Source of the DNA: Bradyrhizobium sp. SZCCT0153 | GTDB lineage: Bacteria; Pseudomonadota; Alphaproteobacteria; Rhizobiales; Xanthobacteraceae | Assembly: GCF_018129995.1 (NCBI RefSeq) | Contig: NZ_JAFCKS010000016.1 | Coordinates: 1 to 64,000 of the forward strand | Length of the DNA: 64,000 bases | Direction of reading: 5' to 3' | Part shown: in pieces, positions 1 through 7,855 of the stretch | Position numbering within the stretch: position 1 is the first letter of the stretch | Layout of the letters: each line of letters starts with the position of its first letter | Program-made: the position numbers and the translations under genes | The notes under the pieces: model-generated | Told to the model about the DNA's origin: nothing | What the model saw: only the letters and a program-made list of their open reading frames with translations | The model's database searches: none

Positions 1-104
1 CCAAGCTCGCCGGCGGCGTCCACCGTCTCGACGGCCAGCTCATGGTCGTCCTCGACGTCGATCGCGTCCTCGAGCTCAAAACCGAAGTGCAGATGGCTGC
101 GTGA
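1..104 (+). CDS. cheW: CheW-type chemotaxis coupling protein, C-terminal end (partial)
   Basis: This is the 3' end of a gene that begins left of the window; the frame starts at base 3 and ends with TGA at 102-104. The visible tail contains RLDGQLMVVLDVDRVLEL, which matches the last beta-strand region of CheW-like domains. CheW links chemoreceptors to the CheA kinase in the cytoplasm. The immediate downstream genes are cheY and cheR, which supports a chemotaxis operon. Only about 34 residues are visible, so a CheV-like protein or the CheW domain of another protein cannot be excluded. Confidence 0.72.
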   Translation, partial: KLAGGVHRLDGQLMVVLDVDRVLELKTEVQMAA

Positions 105-135
105 GCCCCAACAACATCGAAGCCGGAGAACCAAA

Positions 136-522
<387 letters not shown>

Positions 523-583
523 GTGTGTCTGGCCCGAGTGCTTGGGCCAGAGTGTTCCCAGTACACCTTCCGAGAGGCTATCC

Positions 584-1465
584 GTGACCCCGACCGAGTA
601 TGAGTATCTGCGTAAGTTCCTGAGGGATCATTCCGGGCTCGACCTGTCCGCAGACAAGCAATATCTGATTGAAAGTCGGCTGCTGCCGCTCGCCCGCAAG
701 GCCGGCCTCTCCGGCATCGGCGAGCTCGTGCAGAAGCTGCAGGGCGCAGGATCGGGCGCGCTCGTCACCAGCGTGGTCGAGGCGATGACCACCAACGAGA
801 CCTTCTTCTTCCGCGACAAGGTCCCGTTCGATCATTTCCGCGACACCATCATGCCGGAGATCATCAAGGCCCGCGCCGGCCGCCGCAGCGTGCGCATCTG
901 GTGCGCCGCCGGCTCGACCGGACAGGAACCCTATTCACTGGCGATGAGCCTGAAGGAGATGGGCGCGGCCCTGACCGGCTGGCGCGTCGAGATCATCGCG
1001 ACCGACCTGTCGCAGGAGGTGCTCGAGAAGGCCAAGGCCGGCATCTACAGCCAGTTCGAAGTGCAGCGCGGCCTGCCGATCCAGATGCTGATGAAATATT
1101 TCAAGCAGACCGGCGAAACCTGGCAGATCAATCCCGAGCTGCGGGCGATGATCCAGCACCGGCAGCTCAATCTGCTGCACGATTTCGCCCAGCTCGGCAC
1201 CTTCGACGTCATCTTCTGCCGCAACGTGCTGATCTATTTCGATCAGGACACCAAGATCAACATCTTCAACCGCCTGGCGCGCCAGATCGAGCCCGACGGC
1301 TTCCTGGTGCTGGGCGCGGCCGAAACCGTGGTCGGGTTGACCGACACGTTCAGGCCGATCCCGGAGCGGCGCGGCCTCTACAAGCCGAACGACCCGCGTG
1401 CCGCAGCCGCCAAGCCGGCACTCGCCGGCGCGGCGCCGCGCATGGCGGTCATGGCAGGACGATAG
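584..1465 (+). CDS. cheR: CheR chemoreceptor glutamate methyltransferase
   Basis: The protein has the CheR layout: an N-terminal helical domain (TEYEYLRKFL...GL.L...K..LIESRL) and a C-terminal SAM-binding domain with RIWCAAGSTGQEPYSLAM (motif I) and IFCRNVLIYFD. It would methylate glutamates on chemoreceptors to set adaptation. A TTG start at 542 would give 307 residues, but GTG at 584 is preceded by GAGAGG at a good distance, so a 293-residue product starting VTPTEYEYL is preferred. In the SAM motif a glutamine stands where many CheR proteins have glutamate (TGEEPYS), a minor variation. The PilZ-like gene starts two bases after its stop. Confidence 0.9.
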   Translation: MTPTEYEYLRKFLRDHSGLDLSADKQYLIESRLLPLARKAGLSGIGELVQKLQGAGSGALVTSVVEAMTTNETFFFRDKVPFDHFRDTIMPEIIKARAGRRSVRIWCAAGSTGQEPYSLAMSLKEMGAALTGWRVEIIATDLSQEVLEKAKAGIYSQFEVQRGLPIQMLMKYFKQTGETWQINPELRAMIQHRQLNLLHDFAQLGTFDVIFCRNVLIYFDQDTKINIFNRLARQIEPDGFLVLGAAETVVGLTDTFRPIPERRGLYKPNDPRAAAAKPALAGAAPRMAVMAGR

Positions 1466-1467
1466 GC

Positions 1468-1785
1468 ATGGTCGAGGATGGCAAGGGCGCTGAACGCGTA
1501 ACTTTCAGTCGCGGCTATGATGTCTGCATCATGGCGATCGACGGCACCTGGCGCCGCGACTGCAAGCTCAACGCGATCTCCGACACCGACGCGATCCTCA
1601 CCGTGGAAGGCTCGATTCAGGGGTTGAACCTGAAAGAGTTCTTCCTGCTGCTGTCGTCCACCGGCCTCGCCTATCGCCGCTGCGAGCTGGTGCGCGTCAA
1701 CGGCGCCGAAATGGACATCCAGTTCCTGCGCGGCAAGAACCGGAAGAAGCGCGGCGCAGCCGGTGGCCGTGACGAGGCGGCCTGA
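1468..1785 (+). CDS. PilZ-like domain protein in the chemotaxis operon
   Basis: This 105-residue protein starts with ATG two bases after the cheR stop, so it is almost certainly co-translated. The pattern of short beta-strands (GTWRRDCKLNAISDTDAILTV, then LKEFFLLLSSTGLAYRRCELV and MDIQFL) resembles a PilZ domain, the c-di-GMP receptor fold. The canonical RxxxR and (D/N)xSxxG signatures are not intact: RVTFSR has the wrong spacing and the second motif reads NAISDTDA without the glycine. It may therefore be a degenerate PilZ that binds protein rather than nucleotide. The tail is basic (RGKNRKKRGAAGGR). Confidence 0.6.
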   Translation: MVEDGKGAERVTFSRGYDVCIMAIDGTWRRDCKLNAISDTDAILTVEGSIQGLNLKEFFLLLSSTGLAYRRCELVRVNGAEMDIQFLRGKNRKKRGAAGGRDEAA

Positions 1786-1926
1786 CCGTCACATGCGTCT
1801 CGCCGCCGTTTGCCGGGACGTTGGTTCATATTTGCTGAAACATCCCCCACAATTTGCCGTAGCGGCTTTACGCCGCCTAAGCGCGAGCGGTGTATCCATT
1901 GCCGGTCTCAATCTCAGGATACGGCA

Positions 1927-2430
1927 ATGCCCAGAAGCTCACTCTCTCCCATCCCGTCCAACCTGCCCGACGGCGCCGAACGGCGTGCGCTTCAGCTCCT
2001 GGTGGTCGATGACGACGCCACGCAGCGCAGCCTGATCACGGTCGCCGCCAAGCAGGCCGGCCACGAAGTCACGGTGGCCCCGTCCGTGACGGAAGCGATC
2101 GAAAAGCTCCGTGCCGCCCGTTTCGACTGCGTGACGCTCGATCTCGTGCTGGAGGATGGCGACGGTATCGACGTGCTGGGCGAGATGGCAAAGGTGAAAT
2201 TTGCCGGCGCCGTGATCGTCATCAGCGGCATGGACGGCAAGCGCCGCAGCGCCGCCCGCAACTTCGCCCGTTCGGTCGGGATCGAGCTCCAGAGCCTGCC
2301 CAAGCCACTGGATCTCGCGGCCCTGCGCATCAGCCTCGCCAATCTCGGCAAGACCGCGATGGGCCTGCCGGCGATCCACACCTGGGGTGGTGTCGCCACC
2401 GACGCAATCGTGGGACGGCACCGCGCCTGA
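1927..2430 (+). CDS. Response regulator with a single receiver domain
   Basis: The start chosen is ATG at 1927, giving 167 residues. After a short unstructured N-terminus comes a receiver: LLVVDDDATQRS, phosphoacceptor D in CVTLDLVLEDGDG, serine switch in VIVISGMDG, and lysine in LPKPLD. No DNA-binding or enzymatic output domain follows; the last 30 residues are unassigned. It lies 141 bases after the PilZ-like gene on the same strand and may form the end of the chemotaxis cluster. The partner kinase is not identifiable from sequence. Confidence 0.83.
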   Translation: MPRSSLSPIPSNLPDGAERRALQLLVVDDDATQRSLITVAAKQAGHEVTVAPSVTEAIEKLRAARFDCVTLDLVLEDGDGIDVLGEMAKVKFAGAVIVISGMDGKRRSAARNFARSVGIELQSLPKPLDLAALRISLANLGKTAMGLPAIHTWGGVATDAIVGRHRA

Positions 2431-2482
2431 GCCGCGAAGCTGCCATGCGATGATCCGGCCGCGCCGGCGCGCCGATCGCGAT

Positions 2483-2773
2483 CTACACCGTGCTTCCGGT
2501 TTCCGACAGGCATTCCAGGGCGTGGCCAAGGCCCGCCCGGCAGGCGCCGAGGGCGGCGCTCGCCGTGGCGTACCGCGGCGTGACGTCGTCGAGAACGAAA
2601 ACGTCCGCGGAACCTTCCTGATCGCTGCCGTGTTCTTGATCCGTGGCTGCGGCGATGCGGCGCATGCTGGTCTCGACCTGCACGATCAGCAAGCGAAGGT
2701 CGGCCGCAATCAACTGAAGGCTCTCGACTTCGGGCATTGCGGCCAGAGGCGACGTGTCGGCCAAATTTAGCAT
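2483..2773 (-). CDS. Small hypothetical protein, helical
   Basis: A 96-residue open frame on the minus strand (MLNLADTSPLAAMPEVESL...) is preferred over the overlapping plus-strand frame because it gives an ordinary amphipathic composition (LQLIAADLRLLIVQVETSMRRIAAA) with an alanine-rich second half (YATASAALGACRAGLGHALECL). No motif is recognised. It lies between two receiver-domain genes and is divergent from the FixJ-like regulator, with about 150 bases for two promoters. The helical make-up would suit a small signalling partner, but this is a guess. Confidence 0.5.
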   Translation of the reverse strand: MLNLADTSPLAAMPEVESLQLIAADLRLLIVQVETSMRRIAAATDQEHGSDQEGSADVFVLDDVTPRYATASAALGACRAGLGHALECLSETGSTV

Positions 2774-2922
2774 GGATATTCTCCGTCCCCTGCAATTAGG
2801 CGCCTTGCCGCTACTTGTGCGTTAAGTCCATGTCCCGTACAAATACGGGTGGGCCGAATCCGCGCCTAACGCCATAACGGTTGGCGCGGACGCGAGTCCT
2901 TCATGCCAACCGGATGTGGCAC

Positions 2923-3558
2923 ATGGCCGAACAAAGCTCTCGCGGTGAAATCTTCGTGGTCGACGACGACGCTGCCGTTCGCGACACCTTGTCGATGGTG
3001 TTGAAGGCGGCGGGCTATGAGGTGATCTGTTTTGCGGACGGCGCAGCCTTGCTCTCCGTCGCGCGAAGCCGCACACCTGCAGCAGTCCTGCTCGACGTGC
3101 ACATTCCCGGCAAGTCGGGCCTCGACATTCTCAAGGAGCTGCACGGCGAAGACTATCCGGCACCGATCTTCATGATCTCCGGACAGGGCGACATCGCGAT
3201 GGCGGTCGGGGCCATCAAGAGCGGTGCGCTCGACTTCATCGAGAAGCCGTTCCGCGGCAGCGAGATCGTCGGCCGGCTCGACGAGGCGATCGGCGCCTAT
3301 GCACGCAGGCAGTCGGAGAACGCGGCGCCGAAGTTCGGCTCGCTCCATTTCCCCGGACGCGAGCCGTTGACGCGGCGCGAGCGCGAGGTGCTCGAGCAGT
3401 TCGCCGCCGGCGCATCCAACAAGGAAGCCGGTCGCACGCTCGGCATCAGCCCGCGCACCATCGAGGATCACCGCGCCAACATCATGAAGAAGCTCGGCGC
3501 GCGCAATGCCGCCGATCTGATCCGCATCGTGATGACCGCGGCCCAGCGCGCGTCGTAA
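2923..3558 (+). CDS. FixJ/NarL-type response regulator (receiver + LuxR HTH)
   Basis: The protein has an N-terminal receiver (IFVVDDDAAVRDTL, phosphoacceptor in VLLDVHIPGKSG, switch ISGQGDI, lysine in FIEKPF) and a C-terminal LuxR-type helix-turn-helix (LTRREREVLEQFAAGASNKE and GISPRTIEDHRANIMKKLGA). This is the FixJ architecture of about 205-212 residues and predicts a phosphorylation-activated transcription factor. The start at 2923 (MAEQSSRG) gives 211 residues; an in-frame ATG at 2914 is also possible. It converges on the hybrid kinase gene and is not obviously its partner. FixJ itself would be expected beside fixL, which is not here. Confidence 0.9.
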   Translation: MAEQSSRGEIFVVDDDAAVRDTLSMVLKAAGYEVICFADGAALLSVARSRTPAAVLLDVHIPGKSGLDILKELHGEDYPAPIFMISGQGDIAMAVGAIKSGALDFIEKPFRGSEIVGRLDEAIGAYARRQSENAAPKFGSLHFPGREPLTRREREVLEQFAAGASNKEAGRTLGISPRTIEDHRANIMKKLGARNAADLIRIVMTAAQRAS

Positions 3559-3576
3559 GTCTTTTGGTGGAGTTTT

Positions 3577-3601
3577 CGTAGCCCGGCTCATCCGGGCTAC
3601 G
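3577..3601. terminator. Hairpin between convergent genes
   Basis: A perfect 10-bp stem, CGTAGCCCGG and CCGGGCTACG, encloses the 5-base loop CTCAT between the stops of the FixJ-like gene and the hybrid kinase. Its position suits a shared bidirectional terminator. Neither side has a convincing U-tract, so intrinsic termination is uncertain. The stem also resembles a short repeat that I have seen in Bradyrhizobium intergenic DNA. Confidence 0.6.
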
Positions 3602-3607
3602 GAGTCC

Positions 3608-6600
3608 TCAAGCGCTCAACGCCTTGCGGATGATCCGCGCCAGATCCGATTTGCGATAGGGCTTCGCCAGCAGCAGAACGCCTGAATCCAGCCGGCCGTG
3701 ATGGATGATCGCGTTCTCGGTATAGCCGGACGTATAGACCACCCTGAGATCCGGACGTGTCCTCTGCAGTTGGTCGGCGAGCTGCCGTCCGTTCATCTTG
3801 CCGGGCATGATGACGTCGGTGAACAGGAGGTCGAACGGTTTTCCGGCGGCGACGATTGCGAGCGCCTCCGCGGCGTTCGCAGCCTGCAACGTGACGTAGC
3901 CCAGCGAATGCAGCTGTGCCAGCACGTAGTCGCGCACCAGCCGGTCGTCCTCGACCACCAGGATCGTTTCGTGTCCGCCCTCGATGGTTGCCGGAATCAC
4001 GCCCTCGCCGACCGCCGTCGGCGTCTTGCCGGGCGGCAGGTACATCTTGATCGTGGTGCCGTGCCGTTCCTCGCTGTAGATCTTGATATGGCCCGCGGAC
4101 TGCTTGATGAAGCCGTAGACCATCGAAAGCCCGAGTCCGGTGCCCTTGCCCGGCCCCTTCGAGGTGAAGAACGGATCGAACACCCTGGCCAGCATGTTGG
4201 CGGGAATGCCGCTGCCGGTATCGCTCACGGCGATCAGCACGTAATGGCCCGGCCGGACGTCGTTGACGCTGGCATAGATCTCGTCGAGATAGGCGGCGCC
4301 CGTCTCCACGATCAGCTTGCCGCCGCCGGGCATGGCGTCGCGGGCATTGAGCGCGAGGTTGAGGATCGCGGTGGTGAGCTGGTTGGGATCGACGATCGCG
4401 ACGCAGTTCTCGTCCTCGAACACCGATTCGATCTGGATCTGCTCGCCCAGCGTCGGCCGCAGCAGTTTCGCGGTGTCGATGATCAGCGAGTTGATGTCGA
4501 TCTCGCTCGGCTGGAGCGGCTGCTTGCGCGCGAAGGCGAGCAGGTGCTGGGTCAGATCGGCGCCGCGCGCGGCGGCCTCGTCGATCATCTTGGTGATGGC
4601 GGCAAGCTGCGGCTCCTTCTCGACCGCCTCCGCCAGGATCTCGATCGTTCCGGTGATGACGGTGAGGATGTTGTTGAAGTCGTGCGCCACGCCGCCGGTG
4701 AGTTGGCCGACCGCCTCCATCTTCTCGGCGTGGCGGATGCGCTCCTCGGCCGCGATCTTGTCGGTAAGGTCGCGGTAGAAGACGTTGAACAGCAGGCCCT
4801 CGCGGCGCTTCAGCGCGGTGACGCTCAGCTCGGCCTTGAACTCCTTGCCGTCGCGGCGGCGGCACATGAGCTCGCGGCGGCGGTTCAGCGTCCTGCCGTC
4901 CTCGCTTCCCAGGAAATGCTTCAGACCCGCCCTGACCCTTTCGCGTTCGCTCTCGGCGACGATCAGGTCGATCGTGCTCTTGCCGAGCACCTCGTCGCGG
5001 CTCCAGCCGAAGAGTTGCTCGGCCTGCGAGTTCCAGTTCAATATGCCGCCCATCTCGTCGGTCTGGACGAAGGCGTCGAGTGAGGTCTCGACGATGTTGC
5101 GGGCGAGCCGTTCGCTTTCACGCAGCGATTCCTGCGCGAGCCGCGCCTCCGTCATGTCGCGGCCGACGAAGAAGAAGCGCTTCGCCGGCTCGGACCAGCT
5201 GCCGAGCCAGGACAGCCAGACCTCGTGGCCGTCCTGGTGGAAGCAGCGGGTGTCGGCGAGCGTGGGACGTTCGCCGCGCCGCAGCGCGCGCATCTCTCCG
5301 CGCGACTGGTCGAGATGGTCGGGATGAATGAAATCGGCGCCGCTGCGGCCGATCATCTGCTCGGGCCGGTAGCCGAGAATGATTTCGCTGCTCGGGCTGA
5401 TCTGCGCGATATGGCCGCGCGCGTCCATCACCATGATCAGATCCTGCGACGTATCGAAGATCTGCCGTCGCTCCTCGATCTGATGCTGCAGCACCCGCTC
5501 GGCCCGCCGCGCCTCGGTGAGGCTGCGCGCGGTGCCGGAGGCACCGACGATCTCGCCCGACGGCCCCTTGATCGGCGACAGGCTGAGCGAGATCTCCACT
5601 GGCGTGCCGTCCTTGCGCAGGCGCACCGTCTCGAAGCGTTCGATCGGCTCGCCTCTGGCGATCCGCCTCAGATAGTCCTTGCCCTGCTCGCGCCGGTCGG
5701 CCGGAACGATGATCGAGGTGGAGTTCCCGATCGCCTCCTGCGCCGAATAGCCGTAAAGGCGCTCGGCGGCGGGATTCCAGCCGGTGATGACGGCGTCGAG
5801 CGATTGCATCACGATCGCATCGTCGGACGATTCGACCGCGGAGCTGAACAGGCGCTCGCGCTCTTCATGATGGCTTCGGGCGGCCTCGGTGCGGCGATGC
5901 TCCTCGACCTCGCGTTCGAGGGCGGCCGTCTTCGCGCGCGTCTCCTCGACCATCCGGGCAAAAGCCCGGGCCAGCACGCCCGTTTCGCCGCTGGCATCGA
6001 GGGGAATGTCGGCGGACCGTCCGCTGCCGATGGCCTCCACCGCCGCGGTCAGACGTCCGATCGGGCGGGTCAGCGAGCGCGCCAGCAGCACCGCAAGTAA
6101 AGCTGCGCCGATCACGGCAAGCAGGCCGACCAGCGAAGAGGTTCTTTGAATCGCGGCCGGAACGCGGCCGAACACGGACGGCGGGACCGTCTCGATGATC
6201 GCCACCCACTCCTTGCCCGCAAGCATCGCCGGTGCGATCGCCGCTCCACTCGGCCGGCCCGATCGATCGGTCATGAGCTGTGTGGATCCTTGCGGCAGGC
6301 CGGCCCGTGCTGCAAAGAACGGAAAGTCCTTGCGCCAATCGTTGGCGTGGCCATGAAATGAGCCGAATTCCTGCGCGCGGTCGGGATGAACGAGATAATC
6401 CCCGCGCGAATTCACGACATAGATCTCGCCTCCGGCGCCAGCGGTCGTGCGGACGCGGTCGAGCGCCGGACGCATGTCGATATTGGCAATGATGATGCCG
6501 AACGGCTTGGCGTCCGGCGTGAACAGCGGCGTTGCGACGCGCAACGTCGGAATGTGAGGATCCGTGGTTCCCCCCTGCCGGGTGGCGAGATCGACCGGCG

Positions 6601-7204
6601 AAACATAGATGTCCCCCGGCGCCAGTCGCATCGTCGCCTGGAAATAGGGTCGCTCGCTCTTGTTCTCCAGTTCGTTGTCGGGAGCGATCCGTGCCGCCCC
6701 ATTCGGACCGGAGCGATCGACGCGGACCAGTTCGCGCTGGTCGTGATCAAGGCCGATAATACGAAACTCGCCGTAGCTGGGCTTGGCCTCGATTTCGGCC
6801 GCGAGCCGTGCCGCGATGCGCTCGCGCCAGGTCTGCTCCGAAACGCCGTCGAGGGCGTCGATGCCGCCATTGATGTGGGCACGGATCAGGCCATTGATGG
6901 CTACGGCGGAGCGATAGCCGAGCAGGTCGCCGCGGGCTCCGGCGACGTAGGATTCAAGATGGGTGGCCAGCAGGCTCGACTGGGCTTCGATCCGCTCCAG
7001 GACGCGCGGAATGACGGCCTGGCTGATGTTGCGATAGCCCAGCCAGCCGACCGCGGCCACGGTCACCGCCACCAGCAGGATCATCGCGATGGCGAGCCGC
7101 GTTGCGAGCGTCATGGGGATATTCGTACCACGTCCCGAATGGTCGCGCCCGATCTGGCCCGCAGCGGATCGGATGCTGTTGTCATCGGCGCTCGGTGCTG
7201 ACAT
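3608..7204 (-). CDS. Membrane hybrid sensor histidine kinase (dCACHE-HAMP-3xPAS-HisKA-HATPase-REC)
   Basis: The 1198-residue product has a membrane segment near residues 33-55, a periplasmic double-CACHE-like sensor to about 350, a second membrane segment, a HAMP linker (ARSLTRPIGRL), and three PAS domains. Then come a HisKA domain with the phosphorylated histidine at about H841 (GGVAHDFNNIL), an ATPase domain (NLALNARDAM, DTGSGIP, GTGLGLSMVYG), and a C-terminal receiver with phosphoacceptor D1130 (LLFTDVIMP). It would sense a periplasmic small molecule and pass phosphate internally. The start at 7204 overlaps the upstream receiver gene by 23 bases; an alternative ATG at 7114 also leaves both membrane segments intact. 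The stand-alone receiver upstream is the likely partner. Confidence 0.92.
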   Translation of the reverse strand: MSAPSADDNSIRSAAGQIGRDHSGRGTNIPMTLATRLAIAMILLVAVTVAAVGWLGYRNISQAVIPRVLERIEAQSSLLATHLESYVAGARGDLLGYRSAVAINGLIRAHINGGIDALDGVSEQTWRERIAARLAAEIEAKPSYGEFRIIGLDHDQRELVRVDRSGPNGAARIAPDNELENKSERPYFQATMRLAPGDIYVSPVDLATRQGGTTDPHIPTLRVATPLFTPDAKPFGIIIANIDMRPALDRVRTTAGAGGEIYVVNSRGDYLVHPDRAQEFGSFHGHANDWRKDFPFFAARAGLPQGSTQLMTDRSGRPSGAAIAPAMLAGKEWVAIIETVPPSVFGRVPAAIQRTSSLVGLLAVIGAALLAVLLARSLTRPIGRLTAAVEAIGSGRSADIPLDASGETGVLARAFARMVEETRAKTAALEREVEEHRRTEAARSHHEERERLFSSAVESSDDAIVMQSLDAVITGWNPAAERLYGYSAQEAIGNSTSIIVPADRREQGKDYLRRIARGEPIERFETVRLRKDGTPVEISLSLSPIKGPSGEIVGASGTARSLTEARRAERVLQHQIEERRQIFDTSQDLIMVMDARGHIAQISPSSEIILGYRPEQMIGRSGADFIHPDHLDQSRGEMRALRRGERPTLADTRCFHQDGHEVWLSWLGSWSEPAKRFFFVGRDMTEARLAQESLRESERLARNIVETSLDAFVQTDEMGGILNWNSQAEQLFGWSRDEVLGKSTIDLIVAESERERVRAGLKHFLGSEDGRTLNRRRELMCRRRDGKEFKAELSVTALKRREGLLFNVFYRDLTDKIAAEERIRHAEKMEAVGQLTGGVAHDFNNILTVITGTIEILAEAVEKEPQLAAITKMIDEAAARGADLTQHLLAFARKQPLQPSEIDINSLIIDTAKLLRPTLGEQIQIESVFEDENCVAIVDPNQLTTAILNLALNARDAMPGGGKLIVETGAAYLDEIYASVNDVRPGHYVLIAVSDTGSGIPANMLARVFDPFFTSKGPGKGTGLGLSMVYGFIKQSAGHIKIYSEERHGTTIKMYLPPGKTPTAVGEGVIPATIEGGHETILVVEDDRLVRDYVLAQLHSLGYVTLQAANAAEALAIVAAGKPFDLLFTDVIMPGKMNGRQLADQLQRTRPDLRVVYTSGYTENAIIHHGRLDSGVLLLAKPYRKSDLARIIRKALSA

Positions 7205-7598
7205 CGGGAGCCTGCCGCGCCGCCGCGAAGCAGCCGTCGACCGCAGCGAGCAGGGCGTCGGGCGGGAACGGCTTCTGGAGGCTTGCCACCGCGCCGAGCT
7301 TGGTCGCCATCTTCAGGAAATCCGGCTCCGCATAGCTCTCAGGCGTGATCGAACGGCCGGAAATGACGATGATCGGAATGGCCGGGGCTAGCGCCCTTAT
7401 GTGGCGCATCGCCTCCAGCCCGTCCATGCCGGGCATGAAGATGTCGAGAAACAGCAGGTCGAACCGGCCGGCCTCGAACAGCGCAATTCCCCTGCGGCCG
7501 TCGCCGGCGACGGTGACGTGATGACCGGCCCTCTCCAGGATCAGCCGGATCGTGATTTGAACGGCCGGGTCGTCATCCACGATCAGGATGTTGGCCAC
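7182..7598 (-). CDS. Single-domain response regulator, likely partner of the hybrid kinase
   Basis: The open frame extends to 7856, but GTG at 7598 is the credible start: GGAGG precedes it at about 9 bases and the protein then begins VANILIVDDDPAVQ, the first strand of a receiver. The 138-residue product has the phosphoacceptor in LLFLDIFMPGMDG, the switch serine in IIVISGRS and the lysine in LQKPF. There is no output domain. Its last 23 bases overlap the kinase start, which implies translational coupling and a shared phosphorelay. Confidence 0.88.
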   Translation of the reverse strand: MANILIVDDDPAVQITIRLILERAGHHVTVAGDGRRGIALFEAGRFDLLFLDIFMPGMDGLEAMRHIRALAPAIPIIVISGRSITPESYAEPDFLKMATKLGAVASLQKPFPPDALLAAVDGCFAAARQAPDVSTERR

Positions 7599-7748
7599 GT
7601 CTGAATTCCTCCGGGCCGGAGTGGGGCCTCCCCGCCGGCCGCAAATCAAACCATCAAAAATGAAATTGTTGCGCGGATTCCGCTCAGCCCGCAAGCACTT
7701 CGCGCGATTACGGGGCCCGGTCGGTCGCTGTTGCTTCGTGTCCCAATA

Positions 7749-7768
7749 TATGCACGTTTGCGTGCATA
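7749..7768. promoter_or_regulatory. Palindromic operator candidate upstream of the dehydratase operon
   Basis: The inverted repeat TATGCACGTTTGCGTGCATA has two perfect 8-base arms around a 4-base centre. It lies 88 bases before the dehydratase ATG, in the 257-base divergent region shared with the receiver gene. Dyads of this form are typical of GntR- or LacI-type repressor sites in sugar-acid operons. No such regulator is visible in the window. Confidence 0.5.
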
Positions 7769-7855
7769 CCGGAAGGCTGAGTTCGGCACATCCGGCGACT
7801 TGCGACGTGTGGACGGCGTGTGAGAAGAGCGGACGGATATGCAGAGGAAAAAGCA

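Noticed and set aside
2387..2770. 127-residue plus-strand frame
   Set aside because: Overlaps the minus-strand 96-residue frame, has Arg-rich random-looking composition and starts inside the preceding receiver gene.
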